Positions 57,223 to 64,000 of a stretch of 64,000 nt of DNA are shown in pieces. Positions within the stretch are counted from its first letter, which is position 1. The number at the start of each line of letters is the position of its first letter. A program made the translations under genes and the position numbers. The DNA comes from Agapanthus africanus (taxonomy: Eukaryota > Streptophyta > Magnoliopsida > Asparagales > Amaryllidaceae). The DNA lies in contig CM057337.1 of NCBI GenBank assembly GCA_030015575.1, positions 374,937,582-375,001,581 of the forward strand, read 5' to 3'. The notes beneath the pieces are model-generated. The model was given only the letters and a program-made list of their open reading frames with translations. It was not told the origin of the DNA and made no database searches.

Positions 57223-57462
57223 AGGTGTGTATGCACAGTTTTCTGGAGCGATGAAGGAGGAGGTGCCTCATTAGGGTTTTGGCAGTTGGTTCGGCCAAAA
57301 ACCACTATGTGGCAGGCTCATTAGGGTTTTGACAGTTGATTCGGTCAAAACCATTTTGAGGCGGACTCATTAGGGTTTCGACAGTTCGTTTGGTCAAAAC
57401 CATAAATGAGCCGGGGACATTATTTACTAATCCTTTCATTGATAATTTTGTTATGGCTAATT

Positions 57463-57530
57463 ACATTGACCATTTGACCATCTTGACTTTGTTGACCTTT
57501 TGACCAAAGTTGACTTGGACCTTCTTAGAA
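57463..57530 (+). promoter_or_regulatory. TTGAC cluster in E8 LTR
   Basis: Six TTGAC words in about 65 bp, each followed by C or T. WRKY-type core by motif only. Confidence 0.5.
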
Positions 57531-58176
57531 GATCTAAAGTATTCTTTGGTTTTCTTTTTATTAAGTTATGATAATGGTCATGTCATTTGTAGCCATCACC
57601 TTTATCTTGATTGGATTTGTAATGATAATGTTTTGTGCATTATTGCAACCATGGTTAGCTTTTCTCTTGGTTAAGCTTTTCATTTGCTCATTCTCATTCT
57701 CTCTCTTGAAATGAGAAGCTCCATGGTTGCTAGAAAATCTCCTTCTTCTTCCTCCTCTTGATTTCTCCTTTGATCTCATGTGTTGAGAGAAAAAGGATTC
57801 TACTTGACAAACACATCCATACATCCTCTCTACACAACCTAGGGCTTCTAGATTGGCAATCTCCTTGCCCTAGTTACCTCGGCTCGAGGTGGAGCTCGGT
57901 GTACATCTCTCGGGTGGATCGTCTTCGACTCAAGGAGGCCGCGGAGGTGACCGAAGTCCGGATCAACCATTGAGCAAGCAATGAGAAGAACAACAAGAAG
58001 AGAAGAACATCAAAGAAGAACAACAACAAGAAGTGAAGGAGTTCAAGTTGAGGTATAACCACTTTGCCGAGTAGTTAATTCTTCTTTGCAAGTATGCTAG
58101 TTTAGTTTAGCAAAGATCCGGCTTTTACGGTCCATGTTACAAAGTTAAGAAAAATTTTGATTTACCGTTTCCGCAA

Positions 58177-58192
58177 CCCCGAAAGTACCGGG
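58177..58192 (+). other. U5 terminal hairpin, E8
   Basis: CCCG / AAAGTAC / CGGG; loop nearly that of E3 and E4. Confidence 0.5.
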
Positions 58193-58214
58193 AGAGGTAA
58201 CGTGGACCTAACAG

Positions 58215-58227
58215 TGGTATTAGAGCC
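58215..58227 (+). promoter_or_regulatory. E8 primer-binding site (one mismatch)
   Basis: TGGTATTAGAGCC, one base different from the usual TGGTATCAGAGCC. Confidence 0.8.
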
Positions 58228-58395
58228 TAACTAAACATAAACTAGCTTGGTAGTAAAGTGTATCGAAGTTCGAAACGGAAAAATCGAAAAAAAACCAAGT
58301 TGTAAAAATCTGAGTTTCTGTTAAAACTTTTTCTGGTCAAAACAAAATTTGTTATATCCCAAAAATCATCTCAGGGTTTTTATAAGAAAACCACC

Positions 58396-58497
58396 AAAAA
58401 CGATGCAGCGACTCAACCAAAGCGCCGCGCTTCCGCGGCAAGAGCAAGCTCTTGCCGCGGAACCGCGGCCAACTTGGTGAGTTACTGCATCGATTTT
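58396..58497 (+). other. GC-rich leader foldback, E8
   Basis: CGATGCAG (58401-58408) pairs with CTGCATCG (58485-58492), ACTCA with TGAGT, then an internal loop, GCCGCG with CGCGGC, one mismatch, and a 15-bp perfect inner stem TTCCGCGGCAAGAGC/GCTCTTGCCGCGGAA with an AA loop. Confidence 0.75.
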
Positions 58498-59138
58498 GGT
58501 GCAGTGTGTTTCTGACATGGTTTTAGGATTTTTCAGATATATTATATGTGTCCAGATTTTCCAGAATAGAAATTTGTTTTTGGGGGCCTATAATTCCGTA
58601 TTTTTCCGAACTTCAATATACTTTGACTATAAAGGTTATATCTGTGTTGTTCTTATGTATTGAACGTCGGCTAATCGCTATATGTCGATTAGTTGGGGTT
58701 ATACATATCTGTGATCTGTGATTGTTCTTGATGGTTTGTGTATATGAATGTATTGGACTGTCGCGGGTGAATAGCCGGGATGGATGTGAGATGAGCTTTT
58801 GTTTTTCTTTCATTCATTGTAAATGTAAATTGATGTAATATTATTATTTGTTTGGCCGCACAACCGGGTCGGGGTTGTAGCCGTCATTGTATAATTCTTT
58901 TTACTGTTTTTGCTCCTAGGATAGACCCATGGAGGGGGTGCACAAACTGCCGAGTACTTGGCGGGTAGTTTGCCGCACCCGTAGGGGTCTTGGGTGGGGT
59001 ATTTGGCTATTCACCGCGACCGTGTTATCCGCTTTTTCGTTCCAGGCTCGAAAGGATTGCGGATTGCTAGTATATCCAATGTATTCATCTGTGATCTGTA
59101 ATGTCTATCATTGCTTTACTATTTAGGCGTTGCTTATG

Positions 59139-59231
59139 TTTTACAGCCGCGCTAGCCCAGCCCCCGCTCTGTCGTTAGTTAAGTAACCTAACGAGTGATG
59201 ACGGGACCCCGTGGCGAATGCGAATGGCATA
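59139..59231 (+). other. Conserved leader block, E8
   Basis: TTTACAGCCGCGCTAGCCC through GCGAATGGCATA. Confidence 0.65.
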
Positions 59232-59404
59232 AGCGTACGTCATATTTTGGTTGTTTTCTGCAATGGTAGGATTAAATGATGGGACGCATTAAAAGAACTA
59301 ATGCAAGAATATCACGCATTAAAAGAACTAATGCAAGAAAATAAACCTAAAAGACGTTGTTGGAACAATTTTTCAAAAAGCCGTTATTACAAGGACGTTC
59401 ATTT

Positions 59405-59640
59405 TTGTTTTGCATCGCGGTATTCGGTTGTGAATGCCCAGCACCTCAGTCGACGAGGCAAGGGCCGAGATCCCTTCACCGGGAGTGACCCCTTGGACAA
59501 AAGTTTGCGTCAGGATAATAACTTCACTATAGTCGATTATTCTTGCTATGCATCGAGGTATTCAGTTTGGAATATCCTGCACCTCATTCGACGAGGAAAG
59601 AGCCGAGATCCCTTCGCAGGGTGTGACCTCTTTAGCAAAA
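59405..59640 (+). repeat. Duplicated GATCCCTTC module, E8
   Basis: First copy has CCCTTCACCGGGAG; the second reads CCCTTCGCAGGGTG, so its stem is altered. Confidence 0.65.
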
Positions 59641-59781
59641 GTTTTCGCCACTATATTTTCAAAAAGATTATCAGGTTCCTTCAACGATATCAAGTTCATT
59701 ACGTTAACGGGTTTTTCGCCAAAAACCCAGCCGTAGCCCTCCGTCGTTTCGGATAATTAATACTTAGTATTCGTGCCGCGT

Positions 59782-59979
59782 TTGTTGATTATTCGTCAAG
59801 ACACAGTGAACGGTAGCTGAGTAATAATTCTCTGTTGCACTGAAAGATGCGATTGGTTAGGACGGTCGCATGATTTTGTTGATTATTCGTCAAGAGTCAT
59901 GCGGGCGGGTCTAACGCAATCCTGGATAACGACGGGTTGAACTTGACTAGGACCTTTTGATTTGTTGATTATTCGTCAA
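59782..59979 (+). repeat. E8 triple hairpin repeat, loop TTATTCG
   Basis: Three identical 18-nt copies TTGTTGATTATTCGTCAA at 59782, 59876 and 59962. Stem shortened to TTGA/TCAA, longer loop. Spacing 94 and 86 nt. Confidence 0.75.
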
Positions 59980-60045
59980 GGTCACTTGGGTCCTAGGGGC
60001 AAAAACCACATCGGGAGTTTCAAAAGAACTGAAACTTGCAGATTT

Positions 60046-62227
60046 TGTAAGTCCACGTTGCGACCCCCGGTTCTTACGGGGAGGCGGAAACGGTATAAAA
60101 TCAAAATTTTAACGCAAGAGGAAACATGGACTAAGCTAGGTCGGGATCTTTACCTAAACTAAAACTAGCATACTAAGCTAAAGATATTTAGCTACTCGGA
60201 TGAAGATGGTTATACCTAAACTTGAACTCCTTCGCTTCAAGCTCCAATGGTGGTCCGATGGCTCCTTCTTGTCGTCTCCGTATGCCGAAGATAGATCCAC
60301 TTGAAAGCTCCAACCTTTAGCTCCTTCTTCGTTCTTTGAAGAAACTAGTTCACTTGGTTTGCTAAACCTAGTGAACTAGAATGAGTAGAGATGATTTAGA
60401 ATGGGATTTTATCTATGGTTCTTGATTCTCAACTCATGAGACAAGAGAACCATAGATCAAGAGAGGGAGCAAGAGGTTGAGGGTGAGAGCAAGAGGAGAG
60501 CTCAAGAACAAGAGAGAGAATGAGCAAGAAAGAATGAGCAAGTATTTTGTCTCTCACCCTTTCATAATCCAAAGTGATCATAACTCATCATATCAAAAAA
60601 GTCTTATGTGATGGTTAGAAGCAACCATAACCTTATCATGTCATGCACTCATTTTACTCAAATGAGCAAGCAAGAAAAAGTCTTTGGCATGAAATGATAA
60701 CCATGGTTATCATGATGGTCAACTAGTCAAGCCTAGTCAACCGGTCAACAAGTCAACAAAAGTCAACAAGTCACCAAAGTCAACAAGTCAACAAAAGTCA
60801 ACAAGTCAACAACCATATCACCATAATACTTAATTAATATAATAGTTAATCACATATCATATTCTCATTAGGGTTGAGCATAAAGTCAAAAAGTCAACGG
60901 TCAACTGTCAACAACCCTAATGAGAATCCGCAGCCTCTGCCTCCCTGTCAACTGTGCATACACACCCGCATCCGCGTTCCGAGGAACACGAATGCAAACT
61001 GGATAAATCCAATCCCATAAGGTACACTAGGATCTGGTTTAAACCAAAGCCCGCTAGTGTAAACTGTCCGGACACTGCACGTGCACAAGTGCACGGATGT
61101 GACCGAACCCTGTCGCAAAACCATGCGACCTGTCGCAATACCATGCGACCTCTACTCTTTTTCCTAAAGGCGAAAAGCTTTCTGTGTGGGACTCTAAAGA
61201 CTCGACACTACGCTGGCAGTGGGTTTAACCACAGACCGCAAGCGGCACTAGCTGTGCGTAACGGTCCCCAGGTAATGCCGACAAGAAGACCGACGAGGCG
61301 AAACCCATCTGAACTCCTACTGAGCCTGAGCGTGACATTCTCCGTACAGTCCGGTCTGTTCGTCTGATACATCGCATGGCGGGCCTAGGGGGCGGTAAAC
61401 GTCAGTCCCCCAATAGCGGTACAAGTCGTGCCGGAGCGAAGCCCAAAACACCCTGAGATAACACTGGAAACCTACCAGTATATCTCGTTTGCCCTGGCCA
61501 GGGACTACTCGTGTAATGGCTCTCCTAGACACAGCGCGATGTCAACCCCCAATACCGGGAGAGACGAATCCTGTCTAACCGTCACTGCCTCCAAGTGCTT
61601 CGGGACTGCACCCAACCACCACCTGTTTGCACGACTCCTTTGAGCCGTGGTAGGGTAGTGATCAAAGTACAGTGGGAACACACCCGAGGCGAAATGACAG
61701 TGTCAAGTCAGCGGACTAAGCTGTACTCATGTCACCTGGGAACTGATAACTGACGATAGGTATAATACCAACTAGTCAGTTCCCGACGAGTCCTGTCCAG
61801 TGTACCCGTAACCTAACGAGCACCCGCATACTATCTCAAGTACGACGTACTGACGGCTGTGGGACAGACCGTCTCCCACACTGGGATGAGAAGCGCATGC
61901 GCTGGTCTACTCCGGAGTATCGATACCCTGTCTCGATAGTCCTGCGACCAGGGACCTGCATAAGGATGTGCTTATAGATTACCCAGCCCCACTAGTGTGA
62001 CGGCCATCACATCGCTGGTAATCAAGCAAAGATCCTAAGGGCTCCACTAATGCGTATAAGTGATATACTGAAATAAACACAAGTACACATTGAAGTAGAA
62101 ACAAACCAAGTAGCATACTACTATTTTGAGCAAGATTGTATATACAAGGTGAATATCCCAAGCATCCATTAAGTAATATACAAACTAGTATGATACAGTA
62201 ATGGCCTCTAGGGCATATACACTAACA
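60046..62227 (-). repeat. E9 3' LTR
   Basis: 2182 bp. Close to E1 and, in the kilobase nearest 62227, to E3. The part at 60046-61090 differs more from E3. Contains the TTGAC cluster (60716-60920) and a hairpin at 60968-60995. Confidence 0.92.
60716..60920 (-). promoter_or_regulatory. W-box cluster in E9 LTR
   Basis: About fourteen GTCAA words (TTGAC on the element strand) in about 200 bp, largely as repeated GTCAACAA. The densest such cluster in the window. Confidence 0.5.
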
Positions 62228-62238
62228 ATCTCCCACTT
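62228..62238 (-). promoter_or_regulatory. E9 polypurine tract
   Basis: AAGTGGGAGAT on the minus strand. Confidence 0.9.
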
Positions 62239-62241
62239 GCA

Positions 62242-64000
62242 CTAAGGCCATGTACTGGCGTATCGAAGACCTATCATCTCGATCAGCCGCTCGAACTGAG
62301 TCTGGGGCAAGGCCTTGGTGAATGGATCTGCAGTGTTATCTTCTGAAGCGACTCTCCGAACCTCGATCTCCTGGCGATCCACGATCTCCCTGATCAGGTG
62401 ATACCGCCTCAAGATGTGCCTGGATCTCTGATGGGACCTGGGTTCCTTCGCTAAAGCTATAGCCCCGTTGTTGTCGCAATACAGAGGTATTGGATCAACA
62501 ATGGACGGAACCACCTGAAGTTCTTTCAAGAACTTCCTTATCCAGACAGCTTCTTTTGCGGCATCAGATGCAGCGATGTATTCCGCTTCCATCGTCGAGT
62601 CTGCAACGGTTTCCTGTTTGGAACTCTTCCAACACACCGCCCCTCCATTGAGGGTAAAGACAAAACCCGACATGGACTTGGAATCATCCTTGTCACTCTG
62701 GAAGCTGGAGTCAGCAAAGGCCTCGATCTGGAGGTCTTTTCCGCCATACACCAAGAACATCTCCTTAGTCCTTCTCAGGTACTTGAGAATGTTCTTTACC
62801 GCTATCCAGTGTTTCTCCCCAGGGTTAGACTGATACCGGCTTACCACACTCAGTGCATAAGCTACATCCGGTCTGGTACACAACATCGCATACATTATAG
62901 AGCCTACCGCAGAAGCGTAGGGTATAATAGACATGCGATCCCTCTCCAAATCAGTCTTGGGAGACATCTCGTTAGAGAGGGTGATCCCGTGACAAGCCGG
63001 TAGGTTACCGCGCTTGGAATCTTCCATACTGAATCTTTTCAGCACGGTGTCGATGTACCTGGACTGAGAAAGTCCTAATATCCTCTTGGATCTGTCACGG
63101 TAGATCCGGATACCCAGAATGTATGAGGCATCACCCAGGTCTTTCATGGAGAACCTGTGTGACAAGAACCCCTTGACAGATTGTATCATAGGAATGTCAT
63201 TTCCTATTAAGAGAATGTCATCCACGTATAAAACGAGGAATACTACAGTTCTCGCTACAAATCTACTATAGATGCATGGTTCATCTGGATTTTTGATAAA
63301 GCCAAATTCTTTGACCGTCTCATCAAAGCAGATGTTCCAACTCCGCGATGCCTGCTTTAGTCCATAGATGGACTTAAGCAACTTGCACACCTTTCCGCTG
63401 CTCCCACTCTGAATGAAACCCTCTGGCTGGTCCATATAGACACACTCCTCTAAATTTCCATTTAGAAAAGCTGTCTTTACGTCCATTTGCCAGATCTCAT
63501 AATCGTGGAAGGCAGCAATGGCAAGAAGGATCCGAATGGATTTCAGCATGGCTACTGGAGAAAAGGTTTCGTCGTAGTCCAAGCCAGGTCTTTGACGAAA
63601 ACCCTTTGCTACCAGCCTAGCTTTATAGGTCTCAACCTGTCCATCTACACCAATCTTCCTTTTGAAGATCCACTTGCATCCTACGGGTTTTACCCCGTCT
63701 GGAGCAATGTCCAACGTCCATACCTTGTTGGTGTACATGGACTCCATTTCGGTCCGCATTGCATCCAGCCATTTCACTGAGTCAACGCTCTGAACGGCCT
63801 GCTGGAAGCTAGTAGGCTCATCATAATCTATGATGCAATCCTCTCTATCCCCGTCTATGAGAAAACCGTAGTATCTCTCGGGCGGATGAGACTGCCTACT
63901 ACTTCTGCGGAGCGGCGTAGGAATGTCCTGTTCTTCTGAACCTTCTGGTTCCACTAAACTTTCAGTAACAGTCCGTGGTTCTGGAATTTCTTCCAGTTCT
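62242..64000 (-). CDS. E9 polyprotein, RT-RNaseH part (truncated by window)
   Basis: The open frame enters from the right edge (64000) and runs to the stop at 62242, about 586 codons; the true start is outside. Contains the linker after integrase, RT with QMDVKTAF and YVDD, and RNase H with ADSSF, EAEY, CDNNGA and the ADPFTKALPQ end. Nearly identical to the matching part of E3 (isolated changes such as KEFGF for KEFDF and RIYRD for RIHRD). No stop or frameshift in the visible part. Probably an autonomous element if its 5' half is intact. Confidence 0.93.
   Translation of the reverse strand, partial: ELEEIPEPRTVTESLVEPEGSEEQDIPTPLRRSSRQSHPPERYYGFLIDGDREDCIIDYDEPTSFQQAVQSVDSVKWLDAMRTEMESMYTNKVWTLDIAPDGVKPVGCKWIFKRKIGVDGQVETYKARLVAKGFRQRPGLDYDETFSPVAMLKSIRILLAIAAFHDYEIWQMDVKTAFLNGNLEECVYMDQPEGFIQSGSSGKVCKLLKSIYGLKQASRSWNICFDETVKEFGFIKNPDEPCIYSRFVARTVVFLVLYVDDILLIGNDIPMIQSVKGFLSHRFSMKDLGDASYILGIRIYRDRSKRILGLSQSRYIDTVLKRFSMEDSKRGNLPACHGITLSNEMSPKTDLERDRMSIIPYASAVGSIMYAMLCTRPDVAYALSVVSRYQSNPGEKHWIAVKNILKYLRRTKEMFLVYGGKDLQIEAFADSSFQSDKDDSKSMSGFVFTLNGGAVCWKSSKQETVADSTMEAEYIAASDAAKEAVWIRKFLKELQVVPSIVDPIPLYCDNNGAIALAKEPRSHQRSRHILRRYHLIREIVDRQEIEVRRVASEDNTADPFTKALPQTQFERLIEMIGLRYASTWP

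Larger units (their letters stand above)
55978..58213 (+). repeat. E8 5' LTR
   Basis: 2236 bp, ending CTAACA. Contains three similar blocks at about 57265-57410, each with GGACTCATTAGGGTTTYG-type words and AAAACCA, a TTGAC cluster (57463-57530), the hairpin at 57195-57222 and the U5 hairpin at 58177-58192. Confidence 0.88.
55978..60045 (+). mobile_element. E8: Copia element, 5' LTR and leader (partial)
   Basis: Plus strand, starts TGTTGGTGTATATGCCCTAG at 55978 in the E7 LTR; candidate target duplication CAAGC (55973-55977), right copy outside the window. LTR to 58213, PBS 58215-58227, leader to 60045 where E9 interrupts it. Coding region not visible. Confidence 0.85.
58214..60045 (+). other. 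E8 leader, partial
   Basis: Holds the GC-rich foldback (58396-58497), conserved block (59139-59231), doubled CCCTTC module (59405-59640), triple hairpin (59782-59979) and the AGTTTC...GAAACT foldback at about 60015-60036, which ends just before E9. Confidence 0.8.
60046..64000 (-). mobile_element. E9: Copia element, 3' LTR and pol (partial)
   Basis: Minus strand, inserted in the E8 leader after GATTT (60041-60045, candidate target duplication). Visible: 3' LTR 60046-62227, purine tract 62228-62238, 3' part of the polyprotein to the window edge. Confidence 0.9.

Overview
The window looks like plant nuclear DNA from a large, repeat-rich genome. I see no host gene, tRNA, rRNA, CRISPR array or bacterial operon. 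Every stretch I could place belongs to Ty1/Copia LTR retrotransposons. They have 1.9-2.3 kb LTRs, a primer-binding site matching plant initiator-Met tRNA (TGGTATCAGAGCC), a purine tract AAGTGGGAGAT, and a Gag-PR-INT-RT-RNaseH polyprotein resembling the Tork/Angela lineage. The species cannot be named from these elements alone.

I resolve nine elements, labelled E1-E9. E7 (minus strand; leader and 5' LTR at 51516-55977, continuing outside) is the deepest host layer. E1, a minus-strand LTR, sits in E7. E1 received E2 (plus, 450-40130, TSD GCACA) and E6 (minus, 41110-51344, TSD TAAGT). E2 in turn received E3 (minus, 2697-12836, TSD TTTAT), E4 (plus, 16139-25876, TSD GTATT) and E5 (plus, 28655-38945, TSD ACTGT). 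On the right, E8 (plus, from 55978) sits in the E7 LTR, and E9 (minus, from 60046) sits in the E8 leader. All five elements with both ends in view have exact 5-bp target duplications. Nesting is four deep (E7, E1, E2, then E3/E4/E5). By-eye LTR divergence agrees with that order: E2 is the most diverged pair, E4 and E5 less, E3 nearly identical.

There are two functional groups. E3, E4 and E9 carry polyproteins: E3 is intact, E4 has one frameshift, and E9 runs off the window edge. E2, E5 and E6 share another LTR type (starting TGTTGGAGATAG) and carry only a decayed gag-pol with recognisable remnants of RT (YLDD) and RNaseH (ADPLTKA). They nevertheless have clean TSDs and similar LTR pairs, so they were probably mobilised in trans by relatives such as E3.

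The most interesting content is non-coding. Every leader I can read (E2-E8) keeps the same RNA architecture while its bases change: a GC-rich foldback about 150-300 nt after the PBS, a near-invariant block of about 90 nt, a duplicated GATCCCTTCACCGGGAG module (not in E3 or E4), three short hairpins of the form TTGAC-loop-GTCAA at 93-95 and 83-86 nt spacing, and a pyrimidine tract plus CAG just before gag. The LTRs carry further hairpins with compensatory changes, heat-shock elements (E2, E4) and WRKY-type TTGAC clusters.
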